64,000 nt of DNA from Microtetraspora malaysiensis (GCF_001528665.1 NZ_BBYJ01000038.1:1-64000), one strand, 5' to 3'. Positions 51,981-61,196 are shown, counted from the stretch's first letter. A program made the numbers and translations. Notes: generated by a model not told the origin, from the sequence alone.

Positions 51981-52319
51981 ATGCGCAACATCCCGATCCC
52001 CGTCGACGTCAGCCGGCTGTCCGTCTCCGTCGCCAAGGGTGCCCGGCCGCGCCTGGTGAGCAAGGAAACCGGAGAGGTCAAGCGGGACCGCGACGGCAAC
52101 GTCATGTACGAGGTCACCCTCATGGTTGAGGACGAGTTCGGCCGGATGGAGCTCGTCAAGGTCAGCATCACCCCGGAACCGCAGGTCTCGGCAGGGGACG
52201 AGGTGATCCCGGTCGGCCTGGTCGGCTACGTCTGGGAGCAGGCGGGCCGGTGGGGCATCTCCTACCGCGCCCAGTCCTTCACCCCGGTCACGGCCGCGGC
52301 CGGTGCGGGGGTGAACTGA
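51981..52319 (+). CDS. SCO3933-family regulatory protein
   Basis: A 112-residue protein (MRNIPIPVDVSRLSVSVAKG) with VSKETGEVKRDRDGNVMYEV and GLVGYVWEQAGRWGISYRAQ. It matches the small SCO3933-type proteins conserved directly before traB/ftsK in actinomycete integrative elements; their role is thought regulatory but is not defined. AAAGGA stands before ATG at 51981. The stop overlaps the start of the translocase gene (TGATG), so the two are translationally coupled. Confidence 0.85.
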   Translation: MRNIPIPVDVSRLSVSVAKGARPRLVSKETGEVKRDRDGNVMYEVTLMVEDEFGRMELVKVSITPEPQVSAGDEVIPVGLVGYVWEQAGRWGISYRAQSFTPVTAAAGAGVN

Positions 52320-53692
52320 TGCCCGACATCTCCCGGCCGATCCTGCTCGCCGTCGCCGCCCTGGTCATCCTGCTGGCCTGGCGGCGGTGGGCGCCGGTCT
52401 CGTACTGGTACCTGCTGGTCTTCCCACGCAAAGCGGTCTGGCTGCGCTGGTCCTGGCGGCACGTCGCCTCCGGCTGCGGGCTCACCAAAAAGCGGCACCG
52501 CTGGTGGTTCACCACCGTCCCCGGCCTGGTCGCCTCGACCGGCATCATCCGGGTCAAGCGCCGCTTCCAGCGGGTCGCCGTCGATACCAAGCCGTGGATG
52601 GGCCTGCCCCGCCCCGTACGGCACGGCTTCCGCATCACCTTCCACCTCCTCGACGGGCAGATCCCCGACGACTACGCCAAGATCTGCGACCGGCTGGCGC
52701 ACGCCTGGCGGATCGAAGCGGTCCGCGTGGTCGGCTCCCGGCCTGGACGGGTCACCGTGCAGGGGATCAACCGCGACCCTTTAGCGCACGTCGCCCCCGC
52801 GCTGGCTCCCGCTGAGCCTGCGGACGGCTGGCGGGCCGAGGACCTGCTACGGCCGGTGGTCGGGGTGCTGGAGACCGGCGCGGCCTGGCGGATGGATCTG
52901 CGGCTGATCCCGCACTGGATGAACGCCGGCGCGACCCAGTCCGGCAAGTCCAACCTGATCAACGCGCTCATCGTCGGCCTCGCGCCGCAACCGGTTGCCC
53001 TGGTCGGGTTCGACCTCAAAGGCGGGGTGGAGCTGTCGCCGTACGCACAACGGTTGACCGCCCTGGCGACGACGCGCGGGGAGTGCCTGGAATTACTGGC
53101 CGACCTGATCGCGGTCATGGGCGCCCGAATGCTCGCCTGCCGCCGCTACAGGGTGCGTGACATCTGGCAGCTCCCCGACGGTGCGCGGCCGATCCCGGTC
53201 GTGCTCCTGGTGGACGAGGTGGCCGAGCTGTTCCTGACCGCCGACAGGGCCGAGAAGGACCAGGTCACCCAGACGGCTACCGCGTTGCTGCGGATCGCTC
53301 AGCTCGGGCGGGCGTTCGGCATCCATCTCGTGCTGTCGGGTCAGCGGATCGGCTCCGACCTCGGCCCTGGCGTGACCGCGCTGCGGGCGCAGATCGGCGG
53401 CCGGGTCTGCCACCGGGTCAACGATCCGGAAACCGCGGTGATGACGCTCGGGGACCTCGACCCCGACGCGCTGGTTGCCGCCCGCTCGATCCCACCGGAG
53501 CTGCCCGGGGTCGCCGTGGTCACCGGGAGCGATGGCCGCTGGTGCCGGGCCCGTTCCGGCTACGTCTCGACCTCGGCGGCGGAGCAGGCCGCTGAGACCT
53601 ACACGGCCGTGACGCCGTCGTGGTCACAGGTCGCCGCCTCCGGCCTCGGCCACGAGCTTCCGGCGAACGGCAGTCCCGAACTCGCCGCCTGA
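52319..53692 (+). CDS. TraB/FtsK-SpoIIIE-like DNA translocase
   Basis: A 457-residue protein. One or two membrane segments lie near the N-terminus (ILLAVAALVILLAWRRWAPV). The FtsK motor domain has Walker A GATQSGKSN at about residue 207, LVGFDLKGGVELSPYAQRL, Walker B PVVLLVDEVAELF near 297 and a sensor QRIGSDLGPGVTALRAQIGG. In actinomycete elements a single TraB-type FtsK protein moves double-stranded DNA between hyphae at the membrane. It looks intact. ATG overlaps the stop of the upstream gene. Confidence 0.93.
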   Translation: MPDISRPILLAVAALVILLAWRRWAPVSYWYLLVFPRKAVWLRWSWRHVASGCGLTKKRHRWWFTTVPGLVASTGIIRVKRRFQRVAVDTKPWMGLPRPVRHGFRITFHLLDGQIPDDYAKICDRLAHAWRIEAVRVVGSRPGRVTVQGINRDPLAHVAPALAPAEPADGWRAEDLLRPVVGVLETGAAWRMDLRLIPHWMNAGATQSGKSNLINALIVGLAPQPVALVGFDLKGGVELSPYAQRLTALATTRGECLELLADLIAVMGARMLACRRYRVRDIWQLPDGARPIPVVLLVDEVAELFLTADRAEKDQVTQTATALLRIAQLGRAFGIHLVLSGQRIGSDLGPGVTALRAQIGGRVCHRVNDPETAVMTLGDLDPDALVAARSIPPELPGVAVVTGSDGRWCRARSGYVSTSAAEQAAETYTAVTPSWSQVAASGLGHELPANGSPELAA

Positions 53693-53724
53693 CCACCTGC
53701 GACGACTCGAAGGGAGTGAGCAGC

Positions 53725-54246
53725 ATGAGCATGACCGTGTCCCGCCTGGCGCTGCGGCTGGCCGACTCCGGGCCGGTCATCGTCCTGGCTGCCATCGCCG
53801 GGGCCGGCAGCTTCACCCACATCCGCGACACTGCCGCCGCGAGCGGACAGAGCGGCTGGATGGCCTGGGCGGTGGCGGTCTGCGTCGACCTCACCTGTGT
53901 CATGGCCGCTCGGGAACGCCATCGGGACAAGAAGACCGGACGCGTCCGGCGGGGCTGGGTGTCGTGGCCGACGCTCATCCTCGTCGCCGGGATCGTCCTG
54001 TCCCTGGCCGCCAACCTCCACCAGGCCGACCCGACTGTGTGGGGCTGGCTGACCGCCGCAACCCCCGCCGGGGCGTTCCTGGTCGCGGTCTCGATGCTGG
54101 AGCGCCGGGCCATAGTGCCAACACGGTCAGACGCAAGCGGGCCGTGCTGCATGCGGTGCTCGAGTACGCCGTGGAGCTGGAAGAGCTTCCAGCCAATCCG
54201 CTACACCGGATCAAGTGGAAGCCGCCGAAGACGACCGAGACGGTAG
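53725..54246 (+). pseudogene. DUF2637 membrane protein, truncated by fusion
   Basis: ATG at 53725, after AGGGAG, opens a DUF2637 protein (MSMTVSRLALRLADSGPVIV) with membrane spans at about 16-30, 45-60, 88-103 and 110-125. The family sequence ends near LERRA (about 54113). After that the frame continues 44 residues into integrase DNA in the wrong frame. DUF2637 proteins normally run on with a cytoplasmic, often HTH-bearing, tail and sit between traB and rep in these elements. The break marks one side of an internal deletion. Confidence 0.85.
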
Positions 54247-54914
54247 ACCCCCGTGTCGTGATCAACCCGCGGCAAGCTCACGAACTGCTGACCGCAGTGA
54301 CCTACGTGGGCAAGCGCGGCCGTGGCCGGCGACTCATGGCGCTGTTCGCCTGCATGTACTACGCGGCACTGCGTCCAGCCGAAGCAATCGCCCTGCGCAA
54401 GGAAGACTGCGACCTCCCAGCGACCGGCTGGGGGCGCCTCCTGATCGACGTCTCCCGTCCCGAGGCCACTAGGCAATGGACGGACACCGGCGATGCACAT
54501 GAGCAACGCGGGCTCAAGCATCGAGGTCGTGACGATGTCCGGCCTGTGCCCATCCCACCGGCTCTGGTCGAGATCCTTCGGCAACACATCAATCAATTCG
54601 GCCTTGGCCCCGACGGGCGGCTCTTTCAAAGTGAGCGCGGCGGGGTAGTCGCCTCGACGGCCTACACGGAGGTGTGGCAGGAAGCACGCAAGCTCGCCCT
54701 CACGCCTGCCCAGGTCGTCTCACCACTTGCGCGCCGACCGTACGACCTCCGTCACGCGGCCGTTTCGCTCTGGCTCAACGCGGGCGTCCCGGCCCCTGAG
54801 GTGGCCGAGCGGGCGGGCCACAGTGTGGACGTCCTCCTACGCGTGTATGCCAAGTGCCTCGACGGCCATCAGAAGGTCGCCAACCGGCGAATCACCGACG
54901 CCCTAACTGCCTGA
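54114..54914 (+). pseudogene. Tyrosine integrase, N-terminus deleted
   Basis: The frame begins inside the core-binding domain (ANTVRRKRAVLHAVLEYAVE, then LPANPLHRIKW) and continues through a complete catalytic domain. The first Arg is in YAALRPAEAIALR, the Lys in LKHRGRDDVR, the second Arg in RRPYDLRHAAVSLWL, and the His and nucleophile Tyr in RAGHSVDVLLRVYAK. About 100-150 N-terminal residues that bind arm sites are missing. No start codon or ribosome site stands at the junction with DUF2637, so expression and function are doubtful. Confidence 0.9.
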
Positions 54915-54932
54915 CGTACCACTCGCATTCGT

Positions 54933-54959
54933 AGGGTCCCGGCAGCGATCCGGGGCCCT
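54933..54959 (+). terminator. Terminator after integrase remnant
   Basis: AGGGTCCCGG (54933-54942) pairs with CCGGGGCCCT (54950-54959), one G-T pair, followed by TTTTG. It lies about 20 nt after the integrase stop. Confidence 0.8.
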
Positions 54960-55207
54960 TTTGCGTTCGCCATTCACCTCCTAAAGTGCCGGATCGCTGA
55001 ACCGTATTGTGAGCTGCGGAAACTCGCTTCTGGCCGCATGATCGCGCCATGCGAGCCTCCCGCCAGGAGTCCGTGATGGCTTACAGGAGCACCACGTACG
55101 TGACGCTTCGCGCGAACCATCTCTTCGCATTTCATGCAAGTTGAAGTAGCATTCGTCTACAATCTACCCAGACAGGTGAATGTTCGACAGCACTGACAGC
55201 GAGTCTC

Positions 55208-57376
55208 ATGAGTACCCTATTTGAACGACTCATTCATATAGCATGCAATCACTTCACGGCACGATCACCTTTATTCCTCATCGCAACATCAGACGATGAG
55301 AGGAATTACACCGCATCCATCCCTTGGGAAAATCAAATTTCAATCGATCGGACAGATCTCGTTGCGAAAGTAAATGAACATCTGCGAGGCGCGCCGGTTG
55401 TACTGCTACCCCTATGGGAAAGAGTAAACACTCAACGCCTTTCGTGCACCGAGGAGGCGCTAATTAACTGCAAACCCACTTCTCTCGATGATCTACTTGT
55501 GGTTCTATTGCCCTCCGGACATATGCTTAACCAACGCTACCGTGTATTCCGCGAGAGGCTGTTTGCAGATTGGCGTCCTGTAGTACTACTGTTTGCCGTC
55601 GGAGTCATACCTGGCGCACATTCTAGCTTCCACGTTGTTGCCTTATTCCTACGAAGCAGGACAAGCGGGGAAGCAACCAAACTCTTCAAAATGCCCGAAT
55701 CTTTCAATACTGGCGAAGTCGAAAAGGACTTCAGTCGCCTACTTAACAGAAAGAGTGGGCGAGGGAGCTATGGATACGTGCTGGCGGAAGAGCCGACAGT
55801 AGGAGAAAGCCTCTCGTTCGACCGCTACGATCCTGAATTACTTACCCAGAGAGACGGACTGAACGATTTCGGTGCGACTAGGCCGCTCAGCGAACTTTTT
55901 ACTATCAATGTAGGACCATTTTTCCGCGCCAATTCTAAAGAGCTAGTAACCGATATCGACGACCCCTTGGCAGTCAGGGTCGTTCTTGGACGCGATGTGT
56001 CTCACGGCGGACTGATCACGCCTGCAGACGAGGACTCTGAATATGCCCATGTCCCACAGGATCAACAACTAGCAGCAGGAGATATCCTGCTTCGCGGCAT
56101 TACACGCCTAACCGATTCTGGCGGTCTGGTGGTAGCAGAGGCGACCGAAGCGGATCTCCCTGCTGTGGCTAGCTCGAACGTCCTTGTCCTGCGACCCACA
56201 GCAGCGATGCCTAGTTCCCAGCTATCGATAGTTATTCAATTCCTACGCACACCACTAGCCAAGAAACTAGTTCTTGCCGGCACAGACGGACTCCGTATCT
56301 CGGTACGTGCGCTGGGTGAGCTACCCGTTCCACAACTTGATGATGATTTGCTCGCTGCCTGGGATAGCTTAGAGTCCGCCCGAACACGTTTCGAGACCTG
56401 GCGAGAGGAAGCAGATTCAGTGCTAAATAGCGTGTTTAGCAGCGATAGTGCTGAAGCCGCGCGAATTCGCCTCATTAAATCCGGCCGCAACCTACGACTG
56501 CGTAGTAACGCGGCAGCATCGCTAGACGATCCATCTTATATTTTTCGCACTAGATTCCCATATCCTATCGCTTATCGCTGGCGCCTAATGGAGGCCGCGT
56601 ACAGTGCAGATGCATACAGGGATGCTTACGTCGCAGCACTAGACACTGCTGAGATCCTCGCCTGTTACACGGCTTTGCTGGGCCTCTCCCTTGCACGGGA
56701 AGCTGGCATAGAGATCGGCTATGTCCGCAACATACGAGAAAAGCTGAGGAAAGGAAAGAGCGGACCAAGTTTCGGTGACTGGGTCGCAATTCTCCGTGAA
56801 ATATCTACCTCACGCCATATACAACCAGCATCGGATGCAAAAAAGCTTCAAGATCTTAGATATATGCTAGGAGACAAGGAAGCTGACGCTGCGCTAAGCA
56901 TGCTGGCGAGCAAGCGCAATGACGAGTCACATCTGCGACGTGTCGACCCGGGAGACCTGCCTCGAGCCTGCAAAGAAGCTCTCGCCGAGCTGACCACGCT
57001 GATGAACTCGGCTTTGGTTCTCGCCGACCTTCCGCTTGTCCAACTTACATCCGTTCGATGGGACAGCTTCCGCCGGGTTTCGACGGTACAATTTCGGGAA
57101 CTCATGGGAGATCATCCCGTAGTACCCAGTCAATATCTAGAGTATGCGTCTAGCGAATTAGAAGTAGACAGCCTCTACGTATTAGATGAACAACATCGAC
57201 TGCATCTTCTTCGCCCATATTTGATAGGGTCCGATTGCCCTAAGTGTCACATGTGGTCCACTTTTCATATTGAAGGCGTCCATCAAGATCGGGTCAAATT
57301 GAAGAGCCTGGAGAATGGCCATACTCTTGACAGAGAAGGTGTGGCCCATGTATTCAGATCCGTGGATTTCATCTGA
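55208..57376 (+). CDS. Methylase-like/TRD/HEPN fusion, unknown defence candidate
   Basis: A 722-residue, low-GC gene alone after the integrase. Residues 90-165 resemble the C-terminal part of N6-adenine methylases (LDDLLVVLLPSGHMLNQRYR, then WRPVVLLFAVGVIPGAHSSF), but AdoMet and NPPY motifs are absent. Residues 230-380 look like an HsdS target-recognition domain (GDILLRGITRL, AVASSNVLVLRP, LRISVRALGELPVP). Residues 460-610 are helical and contain ASKRNDESHLRR, where R570 and H575 fit the R-x4-6-H motif of HEPN ribonucleases. Residues 640-722 hold a CPKC pair. A DNA-site sensor joined to a toxic RNase is a possible reading (inference). Confidence 0.65.
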   Translation: MSTLFERLIHIACNHFTARSPLFLIATSDDERNYTASIPWENQISIDRTDLVAKVNEHLRGAPVVLLPLWERVNTQRLSCTEEALINCKPTSLDDLLVVLLPSGHMLNQRYRVFRERLFADWRPVVLLFAVGVIPGAHSSFHVVALFLRSRTSGEATKLFKMPESFNTGEVEKDFSRLLNRKSGRGSYGYVLAEEPTVGESLSFDRYDPELLTQRDGLNDFGATRPLSELFTINVGPFFRANSKELVTDIDDPLAVRVVLGRDVSHGGLITPADEDSEYAHVPQDQQLAAGDILLRGITRLTDSGGLVVAEATEADLPAVASSNVLVLRPTAAMPSSQLSIVIQFLRTPLAKKLVLAGTDGLRISVRALGELPVPQLDDDLLAAWDSLESARTRFETWREEADSVLNSVFSSDSAEAARIRLIKSGRNLRLRSNAAASLDDPSYIFRTRFPYPIAYRWRLMEAAYSADAYRDAYVAALDTAEILACYTALLGLSLAREAGIEIGYVRNIREKLRKGKSGPSFGDWVAILREISTSRHIQPASDAKKLQDLRYMLGDKEADAALSMLASKRNDESHLRRVDPGDLPRACKEALAELTTLMNSALVLADLPLVQLTSVRWDSFRRVSTVQFRELMGDHPVVPSQYLEYASSELEVDSLYVLDEQHRLHLLRPYLIGSDCPKCHMWSTFHIEGVHQDRVKLKSLENGHTLDREGVAHVFRSVDFI

Positions 57377-57448
57377 AATCGATACAGGCTTCACCTCTCG
57401 AGACGTCCGCTAAGCAACCTCTTTATCGACTTTCCAGCCCACAAGTCA

Positions 57449-57931
57449 TCAGCCAATGTATGGCAGGCCGGTACCGCTGAGATAATGGTTTATCCTCAGG
57501 GCCATTGAGCGGTCCATCGGCAGGGCCTCGACCTGGTTGCGGGGCACCCATCGAACCTCGGTCGACTCGGTGCTCGGGGTCGGTTCGCCACTGACGACTC
57601 GGGCGGCGAGGACGATGGAGAACTCTTGGCGGACCTCGCCGTTCGACGTGTAGAGGATCACGTGGCGAGGGTCGGTGTAGGTGCCGACGAGGCCGATGAT
57701 CTCGCAAGTGATGCCGGTCTCTTCGAGGGTCTCGCGTACGGCGGCCTGCGGGAGGGACTCGCCCAGGTCAAGGGCGCCGCCGGGAACGGCCCAGTTGCCG
57801 TTGTCGGAGCGCCGGATCATGAGGATGTCACCGGCGTCGTTGGTGACGACGACGTTGACCGATGGAACGAGACTGTTTGGCGCCGGGGCATGTGGGTCGT
57901 CGTAGAAGTCAATCCTGCCAACCACGGTCAC
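57449..57931 (-). CDS. NUDIX hydrolase
   Basis: About 160 residues from a GTG near 57931 (VTVVGRIDFYDDPHAPAPNS); the frame extends to 57973. The complete Nudix box GALDLGESLPQAAVRETLEE and TGI lies at about residue 52-74, matching Gx5Ex7REUxEExGU. It hydrolyses a nucleoside diphosphate derivative; the substrate is unknown. It is convergent with the low-GC 722-residue gene and GC-rich itself, so the two likely have different origins. Confidence 0.9.
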   Translation of the reverse strand: MTVVGRIDFYDDPHAPAPNSLVPSVNVVVTNDAGDILMIRRSDNGNWAVPGGALDLGESLPQAAVRETLEETGITCEIIGLVGTYTDPRHVILYTSNGEVRQEFSIVLAARVVSGEPTPSTESTEVRWVPRNQVEALPMDRSMALRINHYLSGTGLPYIG

Positions 57932-58108
57932 GACCTTACCGGCGGGCGTGCTGCCACATCTTCCTGCTGGCAAGGGGAGGTGGTGGCCAACGTCGCCGCA
58001 TCACACGCTCAGCTGTCGGGAAGTGCCCTACGTAGCACTATCGCGGGTCGGATGTGCTCACAGAGCAGCGCTTTTCGACGAGCATGAGGCATTAGAAAGG
58101 ACCGAGCC

Positions 58109-58741
58109 ATGACCTCCCCCTCGCCCAGCGCAAGCCCTAGTCCAACGCCTGTCGTCTTGCCGTCCCCACCCCAGATCGCTGAGACCAATCCCATCGTGGT
58201 CGTGGTCCCCAGCCCGACCGTGCTGCCCAACCAGGGCGATTCCGGATGGGCCATCGCAACGTCAATCGCAACGGTTGTCGCAGTCGTGGTCGCATTGGGC
58301 ACGACCGTGGCCACCCTCCGCAGGGGAACAGCCGACCGCCAAGACGCGGAGAAGCGGCGGCGTAACGACTTCCTCATTCAGCAACTCCAGGGGGCAGCGG
58401 ACCTGTACGCGGAGTACAAGGCCTCCGGGCGGGAGTTCCGGTTCACCGCGCAAGACCCTTCGAGCCGGCATGCCGAACGGATCGCAGCGCACAGGCTTCG
58501 GGCCTACATCGCGCCCATTCCGAGCCCGTACGCCTCGCTGCTCAAGACCGAGATGTTCGGGACCTCCATGACCAACAAGGCAACGCTCATCCTCGACGAG
58601 GCGACGCTGCAGGAGGCACGCCGACGTGCCCCCGACCCTGATGGTGACGGTGTCGGCCCAATCGATGACGAGCAGATTTACCGTGAGATCGCGGACAACA
58701 TCGACGAGCTCCTCGGACGGGAGGGAACGCCTGATGGATGA
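58109..58741 (+). CDS. Membrane-anchored hypothetical protein
   Basis: A 210-residue protein with a Ser/Pro-rich N-terminus (1-45), one membrane span (GWAIATSIATVVAVVVALGT at about 47-66), then a charged helical cytoplasmic part (RRGTADRQDAEKRRRNDFLI onward). The single-span-plus-helical layout is like that of the 191-residue protein at 60621. No family recognised. GAAAGG stands before ATG at 58109. Confidence 0.7.
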   Translation: MTSPSPSASPSPTPVVLPSPPQIAETNPIVVVVPSPTVLPNQGDSGWAIATSIATVVAVVVALGTTVATLRRGTADRQDAEKRRRNDFLIQQLQGAADLYAEYKASGREFRFTAQDPSSRHAERIAAHRLRAYIAPIPSPYASLLKTEMFGTSMTNKATLILDEATLQEARRRAPDPDGDGVGPIDDEQIYREIADNIDELLGREGTPDG

Positions 58742-58941
58742 CCTGATCGCGTTCCTCAAGGAAAAGGATCTCGGCACGCCTCGCGATGGCGAAGGCCGCG
58801 TCCGGCGACGGCACCTGGTACGAGGTCGACGGCTGGCTCAACAACTGGGCGGGCTGCAACATGGGCCAGGCGGAGGAGGTGCACATCGTGGCCAACCCGC
58901 CCGCCCTCGTGATCGGCCAGTGCGAGGACCGCCGCCGATGA
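58734..58941 (+). pseudogene. Frameshifted small DUF6221-like gene
   Basis: ATG at 58734, overlapping the previous stop, reads MDDLIAFLKEKDLGTPRDGE and then becomes Arg/Gly-rich nonsense. A second frame from 58786 reads MAKAASGDGTWYEVDGWLNN then NMGQAEEVHIVANPPALVIG. Together they look like one protein of the small MDDLIAFL family, split by a frameshift near 58780. Confidence 0.45.
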
Positions 58942-59063
58942 CCCTAGCGGGTTGGTCAGCGTTCTGTCTCGTTCCCCCGCGCCATCGCGGCACAGGCGCT
59001 TATGGTGGCTGTGGCTGCCTCGTCGGGAGGTGGCGTCACAAAGGTCCTATTCGGAGGGACACC

Positions 59064-59393
59064 ATGGCTCTCAGCCGTCTGGCGCGTGAGTTCGCCGCCG
59101 CCATCAAGTATCAGGACTGGTCAGACTCCCCCTGGCGCCTCGACCGCGCTGGACACCGCCGGGAGCTCGACTCCAAGGCCCGTCCTACTGACGACTTCCT
59201 CAAGCCCGAAGAAGCGCGCCGAGTGCGCGTCAATGTGATGTGGGTGACCGCCCAGGTGCTCGGCCACGCTGACCCGAACTTCGACGTCCACGAATACGCC
59301 AAGGCGTGCGGTGTTACTGGGCATTCGGTGGGCACCATCGAGGCCGGGATCATGCGGGATCACACGGGCGCATACCTCGCCGTAGGCGAGTAG
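59064..59393 (+). CDS. Hypothetical 109-residue protein
   Basis: ATG at 59064 (MALSRLAREFAAAIKYQDWS) follows GGAGGG at a good gap. The sequence is a plausible soluble helical protein with DDFLKPEEARRVRVNVMWVT and ACGVTGHSVGTIEAGIMRDH, the latter resembling a helix-turn-helix-like turn. Proteins starting this way recur in actinomycete elements, in my recollection. The function is unknown. Confidence 0.7.
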   Translation: MALSRLAREFAAAIKYQDWSDSPWRLDRAGHRRELDSKARPTDDFLKPEEARRVRVNVMWVTAQVLGHADPNFDVHEYAKACGVTGHSVGTIEAGIMRDHTGAYLAVGE

Positions 59394-59592
59394 CGGGAAG
59401 GCCGCGACGGGCATCAAGGCGGTGCCGACACCGGGCCGCCCTTCTCTCTTGCCCTTCGCCCGTCGTCGCTCCTCGTCGTCAGGCTCGAACTCGACTACGT
59501 GGCCGCGAATCTGACCGTGCCCGCCGGCCAGGTCTACGCGTTCCCAGAATCCGAGAAGTGGCGGCCGTGAAGCACGCCGTCACGGCGTACAG

Positions 59593-59990
59593 CTACAACC
59601 GGGCAGGTGCCTGGGCTGCGAGCATCGACACCGCAACCGGCCCCAGTTCCGGATCGGTCACGTCGCGCACCAGCCCCGCGACAGCTGCCGCCTGCACCGC
59701 CGGCGCCCACCGCGCGAACAGATACATCAACCCCGGCAGACTCTCCACCAGCATGAACGGCGAGCCTCCCGACAGATACCGCACTTCAGCAGATACTCCT
59801 CCCCGCCCGCGGCGGGCCGCCGCCACGACTGGAGGCACATGTCGCTGTCGGGGTCGCCGATGATGATGAAGGGCTCCCAGCCCTGGCTGATCAGGTAGCT
59901 GTCGTCGCCGTCGGGGTAGTCGGCGAGCACGTCCGTCGGCTGCCAGCCGTCAGGGGTGAGGCGCAGATCATGGCTGCTCTGGCTGCTCAT
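59593..59990 (-). pseudogene. Hypothetical protein broken by frameshift
   Basis: ATG at 59990 reads MSSQSSHDLRLTPDGWQPTD, then YLISQGWEPFIIIGDPDSDM and GGEEYLL before turning to Cys/Arg-rich residues and a stop at 59727. The next frame takes over near 59810 with AEVRYLSGGSPFMLVESLPG, then LMYLFARWAPAVQAAAVAGL and VRDVTDPEL, to 59593. Each half looks protein-like and the changeover is one base, so a single gene of about 130 residues seems to have been split. Confidence 0.5.
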
Positions 59991-60106
59991 GGCGTCATCC
60001 CGAGGGGAATCGTGCGTATCCGTCACCAGTGACCATAACCGCCGTGACCTCGGCGAGCGGCAAGATTCACAAGGAAGACGTGGCAAGAAAGCGGGAAGAT
60101 CGAACC

Positions 60107-60214
60107 ATGAGCACGTGGGAAGTGCACATGTCGACGCGGGCCAAAGCCCGTGCGCTAAGCGCCGAAGCCAAGCAGATCGCCGCTGACCGCAGCGCACGCG
60201 AGAGAAAGCGGTGA
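60107..60214 (+). CDS. Small basic peptide, 35 residues
   Basis: ATG at 60107 gives MSTWEVHMSTRAKARALSAE then AKQIAADRSARERKR, a basic helical peptide. It overlaps the next gene by 4 bp (GTGA), as in coupled operons; this overlap is the main support. Confidence 0.45.
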   Translation: MSTWEVHMSTRAKARALSAEAKQIAADRSARERKR

Positions 60215-60501
60215 CCATGGACATCCAAGGCCAGATGCTCAACGTCCGACGCGCCCTCGACGCCGCAGGCCACACCCGCAACGACGGCCAGGGCGGCTAC
60301 GAGCTGAGCGTCTCAGACGGCAAGGTCATGATCCGCCACGTCCTCCGCCCTGGCGAACCCCGCCAACTCAGAAAGCAGTCGATCCGCCGGTACGCGTGGG
60401 CGCTCGATGACGCCGGATACGGGGTGGAACTCGTCGGTCTCGCGGACGGCGCATCCCGGGTCATCGTCCATCGCGGACCATCGGTCGCCTCAGGCGGCTG
60501 A
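60211..60501 (+). CDS. Hypothetical protein, HicA-like fold possible
   Basis: A 96-residue protein starting with GTG at 60211 or ATG at 60217 (MDIQGQMLNVRRALDAAGHT) and running GYELSVSDGKVMIRHVLRPG, then LRKQSIRRYAWALDDAGYGV and VIVHRGP. The helix-strand-strand order recalls small double-stranded-RNA-binding-like folds, but I cannot place it in a family. It is coupled to the 35-residue gene upstream. Confidence 0.6.
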   Translation: MTMDIQGQMLNVRRALDAAGHTRNDGQGGYELSVSDGKVMIRHVLRPGEPRQLRKQSIRRYAWALDDAGYGVELVGLADGASRVIVHRGPSVASGG

Positions 60502-60620
60502 ACCCATAGCTCTGCCCCGCGCAAGCCCCAACCATCCTGGTTACGTCCACGGCGTAAAGCCCAACAAGAAGATCTCCTCCGCCGGAAGCTATGACCTAAA
60601 ACGACCAGCGGAAATAGGCC

Positions 60621-61196
60621 ATGCCCGAACTTGCCCACCTCGCCCATACCCTTACCGCAGCCACCACCGCGGAAGTGGATCCACTCCTCCTCGCTCTGCT
60701 CCCCGTCGGCGCGGGTGTCCTCGGCTCACTACTCACCATGGCTGGCCAAGCACTCAGCGACCGCCGGACACACAAACGCGAAACAAAGGCCCGCCACGAC
60801 CAACTCTGGATCCAGCTCTACCAAGAGGACCGCGACAACCTCCACGCGCTCCAAAAGTCCCTTGTAGACATCGCTGAGCTCTATGCCATGGCCATGAGTG
60901 AGCACACGGTGCACCTCCGCGACAACGGCGACGCCAAGATCAAGCACCTGCTCAAGGGGGATCAGGTATTGAGGAGTAATAAACTCCTCGCCCAGCAGAT
61001 GGCCTGGCACCAGCGGTGCCGCTCCGGTGCGGTTCGGGAGGCCGTGGAGGCACACATGACCGCCATCCACGATCTGCAGACATGCGAAACGCTGAAGGAA
61101 CTCCACGACTGCTGGGAGAAGCACAACGAGGCATTTGGCGACGCTCAGAAGGCGATCGGCGAGGAACTGCGGCGTTCCCCGCTGGACGCTCTGTGA
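60621..61196 (+). CDS. Membrane-anchored helical protein, unknown
   Basis: A 191-residue protein with one membrane span near the start (PLLLALLPVGAGVLGSLLTM at about 21-40), then a long helical cytoplasmic domain (HDQLWIQLYQEDRDNLHALQ, with IHDLQTCETLKELHDCWEKH). Last gene before the right end of the element. The layout resembles the protein at 58109; both could act at the membrane. No family recognised. Confidence 0.7.
   Translation: MPELAHLAHTLTAATTAEVDPLLLALLPVGAGVLGSLLTMAGQALSDRRTHKRETKARHDQLWIQLYQEDRDNLHALQKSLVDIAELYAMAMSEHTVHLRDNGDAKIKHLLKGDQVLRSNKLLAQQMAWHQRCRSGAVREAVEAHMTAIHDLQTCETLKELHDCWEKHNEAFGDAQKAIGEELRRSPLDAL

Noticed and set aside
53964-54125. Extended N-terminus of the integrase frame
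   Set aside because: Upstream of about 54114 the frame overlaps DUF2637 and reads Arg/Pro nonsense; integrase homology starts only at the junction.
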